From the NCBI RefSeq assembly GCF_902652685.1, contig NZ_CACRUY010000008.1, forward strand, positions 78,887-142,886: a DNA stretch of 64,000 nt. The letters are read 5' to 3'. This document shows positions 16,996 to 25,832 of the stretch, piece after piece (position 1 is the stretch's first letter; each line of letters starts with the position of its first letter). A program made the translations under genes and the position numbers. Below the pieces are notes generated by a model, which was given only the letters and a program-made list of their open reading frames with translations, searched no databases and was not told the DNA's origin. The stretch comes from Mycobacterium sp. Marseille-P9652. GTDB taxonomy: Bacteria > Actinomycetota > Actinomycetes > Mycobacteriales > Mycobacteriaceae.

Positions 16996-18696
16996 CTAGC
17001 GACTGCGCTCCCCGGCCACACGGCGACCCGCGGCGTGGCGTGCCGCGACGTAACCGAACACCATCGAGCTGGCGATGCTGGCCCCCGCACCCGGATACGT
17101 CCGCCCCATGACCGTGGCGGTGCTGTTGCCGGTGGCGTAGAGGCCGTCGATCACCCGGTCGTGTTCGTCGAGCACCTGCGCGTACTCGTTCGTGACCACG
17201 CCGCCGCACGTCCCCACGTCCGATGGCAGCACCCTGGTGGCGTAGTACGGCGCGCGGTCGAGCGGTCCGACCGCGGCGTTGGGCCGGTACCCCGGGTCGC
17301 CGAGGCAGTCGTTGTACGCCGACTGGCCGCGCCCGAAATCCGGGTCCAAACCCTTCGCGGCGAACTTGTTGAACCGCTCGATGGTCCGCGCCAATTCGCC
17401 TGCGGGAAGGTCGATCTGCCGCGCCAGGTCGGCGACGGTGTCTCCCCGCTTGACCGCGCCGGTCTCGATCAGCCCGGGCGGCAGGCCCTGATTGCGCTTC
17501 AACGGGTTGGCGCTCGTGACGTAGCGGTGCACGTACCCGTCGTCGAAGATCATCCAGCACGGCACCGCCTTGTTCGCGTACATCGCCTTGCCGACCTCGA
17601 CGTAGGAGTTCGACTCGTTGCAGAACCGCCGGGCGGTCGAGTCGACGTAGATCGCGCCGGGCCGCTGCCGCCCCGACCCCAGCGACGCCGCCGCGGCGCC
17701 CCCGTTCGCGATGAAAACCGAAGGTAGCCACCATGCCTCGTCGAGCAGGTCGGTCTTGGCGCCCAGCCGCATCGCCGCCTGCAGCGCCTCGCCGGTGTCG
17801 CCCGCGTTGGCGATGGACCACTGCCCCTCGTTCGGCTGGTCGCCGCTGTACTGGCGGCGCATCTCCTTGTTGTGCGCGAATCCGCCCGAAGCCAGCAGCA
17901 CACCTTTGCGCGCCTCGACGTTGAGGGTCGCACCGCCCCGCGAGATCCGGGCGCCGACCACGCGGCCGTCGGAGACGATGAGGTCCTCCATCGCCGCGTC
18001 GGTCCACAGCGGGGGTTGCCCGTCCCCGAGTTCGATGAGCGCCTTGAGCATCTGCCCGATGAGCGAGGCGCCGTTGGTGAGGATCTGACGCCGGCGGGCC
18101 CGCGCGGCGGCGGTCCGCAGGAACACCCGGGTGGCCACCGCGAACGCGCGCGGGGACCGGTTGAAGTACTGCACGGAGCGAAGCTCGTTGGTGAGCACCA
18201 CGTAGCCGTAGTTCTTGGCGAGCGGGGGCTGCACCTTGTCGCTCCAGTCGCCGAGTTCGGCGGCGTCGAAGGGGATTCCCTCCACCGCGCGCCCGGCCTC
18301 GTTGCCGCCCTTGTGGTTCGGGTAGTAGTCGCTCCATCCGGCGCAGCGCATGAGGCGCACGCCCTTGCGCATCAGGAAGTTGAGCATCTCGTAGCCGGCG
18401 GTGAGGAACATCTCCCGGCGTGCGGGCGACGAGGCCGGCCCGATGTCGCCGACCACGTCGGCGAGATAGGCCAGTCCGTCCTCGTGCGAGTCGGCGATGC
18501 CGTCGGCCCTCATCAACGGGTTGTTGGGCAGCCACACGATGCCACCGGACAGGCCCGTCGAACCGCCGACCAGCGGCTGCTTCTCAAGGATCAGCGGCTC
18601 GAGGCCGCAGTCGATGGCGGCCAGGCCGGCGACCATGCCGCCGCCGCCGCTGCCCGCGATCAGCAGGTCGACGGAGCGGTCCCACCCGGTGGTCAT
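16996..18696 (-). CDS. FAD-dependent 3-ketosteroid dehydrogenase-like (KstD/fumarate reductase family) flavoprotein
   Basis: This 566-aa protein has the dinucleotide-binding motif GSGGGGMVAGLAA near residue 15, a family block LVGGSTGLSGGIVWLPNNP, and the C-terminal FAD contact region GLYATGNSTATVMGRTYPGAGASIASSMVFGY. This is the layout of KstD-type delta-1 dehydrogenases, which introduce a double bond into ring ketones. The exact substrate is not shown; steroid, terpenoid or other alicyclic ketones are possible. It is the last gene of the minus-strand operon, and its ATG overlaps the Rieske oxygenase stop as ATGA, implying translational coupling. Confidence 0.85.
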   Translation of the reverse strand: MTTGWDRSVDLLIAGSGGGGMVAGLAAIDCGLEPLILEKQPLVGGSTGLSGGIVWLPNNPLMRADGIADSHEDGLAYLADVVGDIGPASSPARREMFLTAGYEMLNFLMRKGVRLMRCAGWSDYYPNHKGGNEAGRAVEGIPFDAAELGDWSDKVQPPLAKNYGYVVLTNELRSVQYFNRSPRAFAVATRVFLRTAAARARRRQILTNGASLIGQMLKALIELGDGQPPLWTDAAMEDLIVSDGRVVGARISRGGATLNVEARKGVLLASGGFAHNKEMRRQYSGDQPNEGQWSIANAGDTGEALQAAMRLGAKTDLLDEAWWLPSVFIANGGAAAASLGSGRQRPGAIYVDSTARRFCNESNSYVEVGKAMYANKAVPCWMIFDDGYVHRYVTSANPLKRNQGLPPGLIETGAVKRGDTVADLARQIDLPAGELARTIERFNKFAAKGLDPDFGRGQSAYNDCLGDPGYRPNAAVGPLDRAPYYATRVLPSDVGTCGGVVTNEYAQVLDEHDRVIDGLYATGNSTATVMGRTYPGAGASIASSMVFGYVAARHAAGRRVAGERSR

Positions 18697-20051
18697 CGGG
18701 GCACCGTACCGGCGGGGGCGGTGAAGCCCAGATCGGCCATCGGCACGTCGATCGTGGTGTTGGTCTTCTGGATCGCGGGGACCAGGGCGTCGTAGGGGAG
18801 CCCGGCGAGGAACCCGTCGACGACCCGCTCGAAGTTGGAGATCAGCCCCTCGATGCGGCTGGACAGTCGCATGTACTCAAACCCCTTGGAGTGCAGGCCT
18901 TTCTGCTGCCTGGGCAGGTTGGCGAAGTCCTGGGCGGGGATGGGCGGCCAGCGCGGGTCGTCCGGCGCCATCGGCTCCGGTGGCGTCGGCTTGCCGGTGA
19001 CCTGGTCGGGTGGGATGCGGGTGAGCGACCAGATCTCGAACAGCGTCTCCTCGGGTCCCAGCGGGCGGATCCGGTACGACGAGGCGCTGCTGTACTGGGG
19101 GAGCAGGAAGTAGTGGGGGAACAGGAAATTGATTGCTTCGGTGATGCCGCGCCGCTCCAGCTCGTTGAGGTCGGGCATGTCGCAGCCGCAGGCCAGGTGC
19201 CAGGCGACGACAGCGTCGTTCAGCGCGTGCCGCCAGGCGGCCATCGCCGCCGCCGGGTCCGCCGGTAGCTCCATGGCCTGCAGGCCCTCGGCGATGCGGA
19301 TGTCGTTTTCGTGGGTCATGCCCGCCATGCCCTCGCCGAGGGTGCGCATGAAGTACAGGTTCGTCTGGGCCAGCCCCGGTTTGGACGTCTTCGGCATCGA
19401 GGACGGCAGCAGCTGCGGGTGCGTCTGGGGGACGTGGTAGCCCTCCATGAAGGCCGCCGTGGCCAGCTTCCAGTTCACCGGCAGCCGGCACGCCTGCCAC
19501 CACTCGACCCGCAGCGACTCCACCTTCCACTCGTCGTAGATGGAGGCGAACGGCTCGAAGCAGTCCCGCAGCGGCGGCGCGTCGGTGTCGAGGTTGATCC
19601 ATGCGCACCCGCCCCAGAGCTCGCAGCGGACCGAAACCAGCCGCAGATCTTCGGAATTCAGGTTGTGCTCGTCGAACTCCTCGGGACGCAGGACGAAGGT
19701 GTTGCGGCCGTCGATGCCCCAGCACCAGCCGTGGAAGGGGCATACGAAGGTGCGGCGGTTGCCGCCACCCTCCACCAGCTTGACCCCCCGGTGGCGGCAG
19801 GCGTTGTGGTAGGCGCGCACGGTGTCGGCGTCCAGCCGGACGACGATGATCGACTCGTCGAGGATCTCGTACTCGACGTAGTCGCCGGGCTTCGGGATTT
19901 CCTCCAGCCGGCAGGCCATCTGCCACACCCGCGGCCAGAGCATCTCGCACTCCGCGGCGTAGAACTCGGGGTCGTAGTAGCGCTGCTTGGGGATGCGGTC
20001 CGGGGTCTGGACCGCCCACGGCACCGGCAGCGGTGCCCAGTTCACATCCAT
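18693..20051 (-). CDS. Rieske non-haem iron aromatic ring-hydroxylating oxygenase, large subunit
   Basis: This 452-aa protein has the Rieske cluster motif CRHRG followed by CPFHGW, i.e. CxH-N17-CxxH, in the N-terminal 120 residues. The mononuclear iron site is marked by EGYHVPQTH in the catalytic domain. Such oxygenases hydroxylate or demethylate aromatic and alicyclic substrates using electrons from a separate reductase, which is not encoded here. ATG 20051 follows GAGGAA. It starts 13 bp after the FadD stop and its own stop overlaps the KstD-like gene. Confidence 0.9.
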   Translation of the reverse strand: MDVNWAPLPVPWAVQTPDRIPKQRYYDPEFYAAECEMLWPRVWQMACRLEEIPKPGDYVEYEILDESIIVVRLDADTVRAYHNACRHRGVKLVEGGGNRRTFVCPFHGWCWGIDGRNTFVLRPEEFDEHNLNSEDLRLVSVRCELWGGCAWINLDTDAPPLRDCFEPFASIYDEWKVESLRVEWWQACRLPVNWKLATAAFMEGYHVPQTHPQLLPSSMPKTSKPGLAQTNLYFMRTLGEGMAGMTHENDIRIAEGLQAMELPADPAAAMAAWRHALNDAVVAWHLACGCDMPDLNELERRGITEAINFLFPHYFLLPQYSSASSYRIRPLGPEETLFEIWSLTRIPPDQVTGKPTPPEPMAPDDPRWPPIPAQDFANLPRQQKGLHSKGFEYMRLSSRIEGLISNFERVVDGFLAGLPYDALVPAIQKTNTTIDVPMADLGFTAPAGTVPR

Positions 20052-20064
20052 GGCTCTTCCTCGT

Positions 20065-21600
20065 TCAGACGATCCGGGACACGCGCCCCTGCCAATATCG
20101 TTCGCGCAGGCGCCGCTTGTACAGCTTTCCGTTCGGGTCCCGGGGCAACTCCGGGGTGAAGTCGACGGTGCGCGGGCACTTGTAGCCGGCCAGGTGAGCC
20201 CGGCAGTGCGCGATGAGCTCGGCCTCGAGGTCGGGGCCCGCCGCCACGCCGTCCGCCGGTTGGACGACGGCCTTGACCTCCTCGCCGAACTCGTCGTTGG
20301 GGACGCCGAACACCGCGGCGTCGGCCAGCTTGGGGTGCATGACGAGCAGGTTCTCGACCTCCTGCGGGTAGATGTTGACCCCACCCGACACGATCATGAA
20401 CGTCGAGCGGTCGGTGAGGTAGAGGTAGCCGTCGTCGTCGAGGTAGCCCATGTCGCCCAGCGAGCGCCAGCCGCGATCGTTGGCCACCGACGCGGTCTTG
20501 ACCGGATCCTTGAAGTACTCGAAGTCGGGTCCACCCTCGAAGAACAACTCGCCAGGCTCGCCCGCGGGAAGCTCGGCCCCGTCCTCGCCCAGGACGTGCA
20601 CGGCAGTCATCGGCCTGCCGACCGAGCCGGGGTGCGCCAGCCACTCCTCGGGCCCGATCGTCGTCCCCGCGAATCCCTCGGTGCCGCCGTAGTATTCGTG
20701 GATGATGGGCCCGAACCAGTCCATCATCCGGTGCTTGACGTCCACCGGGCAGGGCGCGGCGGCGTGGATCACGCAGCGCAGGCTCGACACGTCGTAGCCC
20801 TCGCGGACGGCCTTGGGCAGCTTCAGCATCCGCACGAACATCGTGGGGACGAACTGCGCGTGCGTCACGCGGTGCGTTTCGATCAGCCGCAGCACGGTTT
20901 CGGCGTCGAACTTGCGCATCAGGATGGAGGCGGCGCCGACGCGGTTGACCGCCATCGTGTAGTTGACCCCCGCCGCGTGATACAGCGGGGCGGGGGAGAG
21001 GTACACGCTGTCGGAGCTCATGCCGTACTTGTGGACGAGCGCCATCTCCAGCACCGCCTGGGCCCACGAGCCGTTGCCGTCGACCGGCAGCGGCCGGCGA
21101 ACGGCCTTGGGCCGCCCCGTGGTTCCCGACGAGTACAGCATCTCCGAGCCGTCCGAGTGCGGCGGCGGATCGCCGGCCGAGGCCAGCGCGTCCTCGTAGG
21201 TCCGCCACCCCGGCAGCCCGCCCCCGACCGCGACATGGAGCTTGACCCCCGAGTTGACCCGCAGGATGTGCTCCGCGAGTTCGGGCATCGACGCGTCGAC
21301 GAAGACCGCGTGGGCGTCGGAGTCGTCGACGACGTAGGCGACCTCGTCCGGCGTGAAGTGGGTGTTGACCGCGGTGTAGTAGAGCCCGGAAAGTTGGCAG
21401 CCCCAGGTGATTTCGAAGAATTCGGGCCGGTTGGGCAGCACCAGGGCCACGCCGTCGCCGCGGCGCAGCCCCGCCTCGTGCAGGAGCGCCGCGGCCCGCA
21501 GGCTCCGCTCGTGCAGCGCCGAGTACGAGATGGTGTCGCCGTCCGCGATCACGAGAGCCACCGAGTCGGGGGCCGTCGCGGCGTGGTCGGCGATGTTCAT
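20065..21600 (-). CDS. Acyl-CoA synthetase (FadD-like, AMP-forming)
   Basis: This 511-aa adenylate-forming enzyme has the P-loop-like motif YSSGTTGRPKAV (about residues 155-166), the YGGTEG motif, the hinge GWRSLGDMGYLDDDGYLYLTDR, and the C-terminal catalytic Lys in PNGKLYKR. It activates a carboxylic acid to its CoA thioester through an acyl-AMP. In this operon it would supply CoA esters for the neighbouring crotonase and dehydrogenase-like enzymes. The gene starts 12 bp after the crotonase stop. Confidence 0.9.
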   Translation of the reverse strand: MNIADHAATAPDSVALVIADGDTISYSALHERSLRAAALLHEAGLRRGDGVALVLPNRPEFFEITWGCQLSGLYYTAVNTHFTPDEVAYVVDDSDAHAVFVDASMPELAEHILRVNSGVKLHVAVGGGLPGWRTYEDALASAGDPPPHSDGSEMLYSSGTTGRPKAVRRPLPVDGNGSWAQAVLEMALVHKYGMSSDSVYLSPAPLYHAAGVNYTMAVNRVGAASILMRKFDAETVLRLIETHRVTHAQFVPTMFVRMLKLPKAVREGYDVSSLRCVIHAAAPCPVDVKHRMMDWFGPIIHEYYGGTEGFAGTTIGPEEWLAHPGSVGRPMTAVHVLGEDGAELPAGEPGELFFEGGPDFEYFKDPVKTASVANDRGWRSLGDMGYLDDDGYLYLTDRSTFMIVSGGVNIYPQEVENLLVMHPKLADAAVFGVPNDEFGEEVKAVVQPADGVAAGPDLEAELIAHCRAHLAGYKCPRTVDFTPELPRDPNGKLYKRRLRERYWQGRVSRIV

Positions 21601-21612
21601 TGGCGGACCGGC

Positions 21613-22485
21613 CTAACTGGTTGCGGCACCGTCGGTCTGGGAAGCCGCGGCCGCCTGGCGCCGCGCCTGCTCGGCCGGCAGCACCTTGTCCTTGAACACC
21701 GTCTGGATCAGCTCCTGCACGTCCCTGCTGATGGAGGCGAGCGCGACGAGGTCGTTGGAGCTCTGCCAGTGCACCCGCATGCCCATCAGCTCCCACGCGC
21801 GCTTGAGGTTGGCCTTGGTCGCCAGCAGCGTCGTCATCGGCGCCTGGGCGATGTGGCGGGCGATGGTCTCGACCCGGTCGGTCAGCTGTTCGCGCGGGAC
21901 CACCTCGTTGATCAGGCCGTACTCCAGCGCCTTGTGGGCGTCGACGACCTCGGCGGTGTACAGGTAGTAGGCGGCTCGCCGCCAGTTCATGAAAACCCAG
22001 GGCTCGATGGAGCATTCGCCCGACGGCATGCCGAACCCCTGCAGCGGCGGGTAGGAGAAGTAGGCGTCCTCCGACGCGATGACGATGTCGGTGGTCAGCC
22101 CGTAATGCGTGCCCCCGCCCACGCAGTAGCCGTGCACCTGCGCGATCGTCGGCTTGGAGAACTCCCACAGGTTGAGCACCGGCTTGACGAACAGGTCGGT
22201 CTGCGGCTTCCAGGGCGTGCCCATCACTTTCGCGCCCTCGACGAAGGCCGGGTAGTCGACCGCGTTGTTGCCGATCGCGTGTCCGGAGCAGAAGCCCTTG
22301 CCGTTGGCCTTGAGGATCACGACCTTGATGTCGTAGTCGCGGTCGGCGTCGAGCAGCGCCGCGTCGACCTCCTCGGCCAGCTTCTGGTCCTGGGCGTTGG
22401 CCTTCTCCGGCCAGTTCAGCGTGACACGCGCGATCGGGCCCTCCTTTTCGTAGATGATCCTCTCGCGGGTCTCGTTGAGGTCCAT
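21613..22485 (-). CDS. Enoyl-CoA hydratase/isomerase (crotonase) family protein
   Basis: This 290-aa crotonase-fold protein has oxyanion-hole segments ANGKGFCSGH and VHGYCVGGG. As in its paralogue at 16092, the classical catalytic Glu pair is not apparent: the positions read FSYPP and RRAAYYL. An unusual aromatic-rich stretch (KPVLNLWEFSKPTIAQ) precedes the second oxyanion loop. The reaction is unassigned; hydratase is only the default family label. A good AAAGGG site precedes ATG 22485. Confidence 0.8.
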   Translation of the reverse strand: MDLNETRERIIYEKEGPIARVTLNWPEKANAQDQKLAEEVDAALLDADRDYDIKVVILKANGKGFCSGHAIGNNAVDYPAFVEGAKVMGTPWKPQTDLFVKPVLNLWEFSKPTIAQVHGYCVGGGTHYGLTTDIVIASEDAYFSYPPLQGFGMPSGECSIEPWVFMNWRRAAYYLYTAEVVDAHKALEYGLINEVVPREQLTDRVETIARHIAQAPMTTLLATKANLKRAWELMGMRVHWQSSNDLVALASISRDVQELIQTVFKDKVLPAEQARRQAAAASQTDGAATS

Positions 22486-22520
22486 TCGCTGCCCTTTCTC
22501 CGGTTACGTCGCTTGTCGAC

Positions 22521-22757
22521 TTATGAAGTGATGACGCCAATTTCGGCGCCGATGTCGTAGACGGTCCCGACCTGGCCGGTCCACTGCACGGTGCCCGATG
22601 CCCCGGCCTCGATCTCCTGCTCCACCTTCTCGGTGGCGATCACGTAGATGGGCGTCCCCTCGTCGACGTGCTCGCCGGCGTCGACGAGGAGCCCGGTCAG
22701 CTCGGCCTCGGAGACGGCCACGGAAACCCGCGGGATGCGAATGACGAAGTCAGCCAT
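22521..22757 (-). CDS. Free-standing lipoyl/biotinyl-domain protein
   Basis: This 78-aa protein is a single lipoyl-type domain: IRIPRVSVAVSEAELTGLLV, then the hairpin with the modifiable Lys in IATEKVEQEIEA (residues about 40-51), then GTVQWTGQVG. E2 catalytic and subunit-binding domains are absent. It would carry a lipoyl arm that takes an acyl group from the E1 encoded just upstream. Its ATG overlaps the E1 beta stop by 8 bp, so a tight stoichiometric link is likely. No E2 core or E3 is encoded in the operon. Confidence 0.8.
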   Translation of the reverse strand: MADFVIRIPRVSVAVSEAELTGLLVDAGEHVDEGTPIYVIATEKVEQEIEAGASGTVQWTGQVGTVYDIGAEIGVITS

Positions 22758-23748
22758 GGACCTTGGCCCTCTGGAGGGTGCTCAGCGCGGCGGCGACAAT
22801 GCGCGACGGCGAGGGGTACACCTGCGCCTCGAGCGCAGGTGCGGCGGGGTTGGGAACGAACCGGGCGCCGACGCGTTCGATGGGCGCGGCCAGCTCGCCG
22901 AACAACTCGGCCTGCAATATCGCGGCGATTTCGGCCCCGGGACCGGCGAACTGGACGGCGTCGTGCACGACGACGACGCGCCCTGTGCGGCGGGCGGATT
23001 CGACGATGGTGTCGACGTCGAGGGGCACGAGGGTGCGCAGGTCGACCACCTCGGCGCTGACCTGTTGCTCCTGGAGGGTGGCCGCCGCCGCCAGCGCGTC
23101 GTGCACGCTGCGCCCGTAGGCGATCAGGGTCACGTCGGTGCCGGGCCTCTTGACGTCGGCCTGCCCCAACGGGATCGAGAACCCGGGTTCGAGCGGGACC
23201 GGACCCTTTTTGCTCTGCAGGCGGATCGTCTCGACGAACAGGCAGGGGTCCTCGTCGAAGATCGCCGCGGTCAGCAGGCCTTTGGCGTCACGCGGCGTGG
23301 CGGGCACGATCACCTTCATGCCGGGGATGTGCATGAACCACGCCTCCAGGCTCTGGGAGTGCGTGGCGCCCGTCGCCAGCCCCCCGTAGACCTGGGTGCG
23401 GATGGTGATCGGTGCCGTCGTGCGGCCCGCGGTCATGAACCGTAGCTTGGCGGCGTTGTTGATCAGCTGGTCGGCGGCGATGCCGATGAAGTCCATGATC
23501 ATGATCTCGGCCACCGGCAGCATGCCGTCGATCGCCGCCCCGATGGCGGCGCCCACGATCGCGGCCTCCGAGATGGGCGTGTCGAGCACCCGTTCGTGGC
23601 CGTATTTCGTCGACAGGCCGGCGGTGGGTCCCGACGCGCCGGGGTCGGCGATGTCCTCACCGAGCAGGAACACCCGCTCGTCGGCCGCCAGGGCCTCGTC
23701 CAGTGCGAGGTTCAGCGCCTCGCGCATCGTCATTTCTTTTTCGTCCAT
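22750..23748 (-). CDS. 2-oxoacid dehydrogenase E1 component, beta subunit (thiamine-dependent)
   Basis: This 332-aa protein is a transketolase-type pyrimidine-binding domain plus C-terminal domain, as in PdhB/AcoB/BkdB: MREALNLALDEALAADERVFLLGEDIADPGASG, then the conserved TPISEAAIVGAAIGAA with the Glu that activates thiamine, and GRSVHDALAAA. It pairs with the alpha subunit encoded just upstream. The ATG lies 3 bp after the alpha stop, with GTG one codon earlier. The substrate could be a branched-chain, acetoin-like or pathway-specific oxo compound. Confidence 0.9.
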   Translation of the reverse strand: MDEKEMTMREALNLALDEALAADERVFLLGEDIADPGASGPTAGLSTKYGHERVLDTPISEAAIVGAAIGAAIDGMLPVAEIMIMDFIGIAADQLINNAAKLRFMTAGRTTAPITIRTQVYGGLATGATHSQSLEAWFMHIPGMKVIVPATPRDAKGLLTAAIFDEDPCLFVETIRLQSKKGPVPLEPGFSIPLGQADVKRPGTDVTLIAYGRSVHDALAAAATLQEQQVSAEVVDLRTLVPLDVDTIVESARRTGRVVVVHDAVQFAGPGAEIAAILQAELFGELAAPIERVGARFVPNPAAPALEAQVYPSPSRIVAAALSTLQRAKVHG

Positions 23749-23751
23749 CAC

Positions 23752-24741
23752 TCACACCGGAAACTTGATCGGAGTGGCATACACGTCGCGGTCGAGTTCG
23801 TCGGCGGCCGGGGCATCCGCGGCCATCACCGCGGCCAGGGCGCTTTCCACAGCGGTCAGCGCCTCCGCCTCGATGCGGTCGAGTTCGTCTGCGCCGCAGA
23901 TCCCCGCCTGGGCGAGGTGGTCACGGAACCGCGGCACCGGGTCGGCCGCCATCGCCTCGGCAAGTTGATCCTTGGGAATGTAGGGCATGCGGTCGCCGAA
24001 GTAGTGGCCGCGGAAGCGGAAGGTTTCGCACTCGAGCAACGTCGGGCCGCCCCCGGCCCGCGCCCGCTCCAGCGCGGCTTCCAGCGCGGTCTTGACCGCC
24101 AGCGGATCGTTGCCGTCGACGCGGACGCCCGGCATGCCGTATCCCGCCGCCCGCTCGGCCACGTGCTCGAGTTTCATGGTGTCCGTCGTCGGCGTCATCT
24201 CCGCGTAGCGGTTGTTCTGGCACACGAAAACCGTTGGGAGGCACCACAAAGCGGCCATGTTGGCCGCCTCGTGGAACGACCCGGTGTTGGTGGCGCCGTC
24301 GCCGAAGCTGACCACCGTGACGCGGTCGAGGCCCTTGCGTCGGGCGGCCATGGCCAGTCCGACCGCCACGGGCGGTCCGGCCCCGACGATTCCGGTGGAC
24401 AGCATGACGCCCTTCGCTGGGTTCGCGATGTGCATGGTGCCGCCCTTGCCGCGGCTCGCGCCGACGGTGCGACCCATCATCTCGCCGTAGATCTCTTCCA
24501 GCGGAACACCCTTGCCGATGAGGTCGTGCAGGCCGCGGTACGTGGTGACCAACTGGTCGTCGGGTCGCAGGCACACACCCATCGCGGCGGCGATGGCCTC
24601 CTGGCCGCGCGACGGCCAGTAGACGCACATGAACTCGCCGGTCCCGATGCCCTTGGACAGCCGGTCGTCGGCCGCCTTCATGAGCACCATCAGTTCGTAC
24701 AGGCGGCGCTCGACGCCCCTCCCCGAATCCCGTTCGCTCAC
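23752..24741 (-). CDS. 2-oxoacid dehydrogenase E1 component, alpha subunit (thiamine-dependent)
   Basis: This 329-aa protein carries the thiamine-diphosphate motif GDGATNTGSFHEAANMAALWCLPTVFVCQNN in segments (GDG...N) around residue 150, and the family signature RGKGGTMHI. With the beta subunit it would decarboxylate a 2-oxo acid or acetoin-like compound and pass the acyl group to a lipoyl domain. GTG 24741 is the chosen start, 8 bp after the SDR stop. Operon context links it to CoA-ester catabolism rather than central pyruvate metabolism. Confidence 0.9.
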   Translation of the reverse strand: MSERDSGRGVERRLYELMVLMKAADDRLSKGIGTGEFMCVYWPSRGQEAIAAAMGVCLRPDDQLVTTYRGLHDLIGKGVPLEEIYGEMMGRTVGASRGKGGTMHIANPAKGVMLSTGIVGAGPPVAVGLAMAARRKGLDRVTVVSFGDGATNTGSFHEAANMAALWCLPTVFVCQNNRYAEMTPTTDTMKLEHVAERAAGYGMPGVRVDGNDPLAVKTALEAALERARAGGGPTLLECETFRFRGHYFGDRMPYIPKDQLAEAMAADPVPRFRDHLAQAGICGADELDRIEAEALTAVESALAAVMAADAPAADELDRDVYATPIKFPV

Positions 24742-24749
24742 AGCGCCGC

Positions 24750-25613
24750 TCAGCCCCCCGACCACGGCTTCACCTTGAGGAAGCCGCCGGCGTCGACACG
24801 CAGCTGCTGGCCGGTGATGTAGCGCGCCGCGTCCGAGGCCAGGAAGAGGACGGCCTCGCTGATGTCCTCGGGTTCGACGTAGGGGATGGGCATCGCCTGC
24901 ACCACCGGGAAGACCGGCTCGGCGTCCGCGCGCGTCGGCTCCTTCAGGTCGGGCCGGAAGGCCCGGTACATCGGCTCGCTGTGCAGCATGTCGGTGTTGA
25001 CATTGGTCGGATGGACCGCGTTCATGCGGATGGAGAACGGCGCCAGGGCCAGGGCGAAGTCGTTGACATAGTGCGCGGCAGCGATTTTCGCGAACGCATA
25101 GCCGGCGCCGCCCGGACCACCGTCGATGCCGGTGGTGTTCATCGACGACATGAACGCCGCGTTCGACCCGATCACGATGATCGACGCGCCCGCCTGGAGA
25201 TGCTTCAGGCTCGCGTGCACCAGGTTGAGGACGCCGACCAGGTCCACGTCGACGGCGTCGGCGAACGCCTGCGGCGGCAGTCCGGCGGTGAGCGGGCAGA
25301 TGCCGGCGTTCGCGACCACGATGTCGAGGTGGCCGAACTCGGCCACGCCCGCCTCGATCGCGGCGCCCAGGGCCACGCGGTCGCGGACGTCGGCGATGGC
25401 CGTGTACGCGCGCTGGCCCTCCTTCTCGACCAGCCGCGCCGTCTCGTCGAGGTCTTCCGGCCGGGCGAGCGGGTATCGGTTGGTTTCGATGTCCGCGCAC
25501 AGATCCACGGCGATGATGTCGGCGCCCTCGGCGGCCAGCATCCTTGCGTGGGAGCGCCCCTGACCGCGGGCCGCCCCGCTGATCACGGCGACCTTACCCG
25601 TCACCCTGCCCAT
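24750..25613 (-). CDS. Mycofactocin-type SDR oxidoreductase
   Basis: This 287-aa SDR has the nucleotide motif SGAARGQGRSHA and an insert after the second strand (VDLCADIETNRYPLARPEDLDETARLVE) that is typical of the mycofactocin-coupled SDR family. These enzymes hold a non-exchangeable NAD that is recycled through the mycofactocin redox cofactor. Catalytic residues appear as Ser in IGSNAAF and Tyr/Lys in YAFAKIA. ATG 25613 follows GGAGG. It is the first gene of the eight-gene operon and probably oxidises an alcohol intermediate or the starting substrate. Confidence 0.9.
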   Translation of the reverse strand: MGRVTGKVAVISGAARGQGRSHARMLAAEGADIIAVDLCADIETNRYPLARPEDLDETARLVEKEGQRAYTAIADVRDRVALGAAIEAGVAEFGHLDIVVANAGICPLTAGLPPQAFADAVDVDLVGVLNLVHASLKHLQAGASIIVIGSNAAFMSSMNTTGIDGGPGGAGYAFAKIAAAHYVNDFALALAPFSIRMNAVHPTNVNTDMLHSEPMYRAFRPDLKEPTRADAEPVFPVVQAMPIPYVEPEDISEAVLFLASDAARYITGQQLRVDAGGFLKVKPWSGG

Positions 25614-25787
25614 GGTCCGTCCTCCGTCATCGTGGCCGAATCTCAATCATGTTGCTGCTCAGGATCATTCGCCACGGCACCGGGCCGCCGCACCGGAGAC
25701 CGGGCTCGTCCAATGGTCGGCTCCATCGCATCTCTTCCGCGAACACACTGCGCGTGGCTGCGGCCGGGCTATCGATATCCCTTAGAG

Positions 25788-25815
25788 TAGCTAGAATACT
25801 TAAAATAGCAAGAAA
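25788..25815 (+). promoter_or_regulatory. AT-rich control region between the SDR operon and the CoA-transferase gene
   Basis: A direct repeat TAGCTAGAAT (25788-25797) and TAGCAAGAAA (25806-25815) lies 18 bp apart and encloses TAAAAT (25801-25806), a fair -10 for the CoA-transferase gene. AGTA-N7-TACT (25786-25800) is a weak inverted repeat. It is the only plausible shared control site for the divergent pathway genes. Confidence 0.4.
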
Positions 25816-25832
25816 GGCCCGAGGGGGTGGCG

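Noticed and set aside
19987-22560. An 857-codon open frame on the plus strand opposite the Rieske, FadD and crotonase genes
   Set aside because: It is the antisense shadow of three well-supported genes; its translation is low-complexity Arg/Val/Asp-rich and matches no family.
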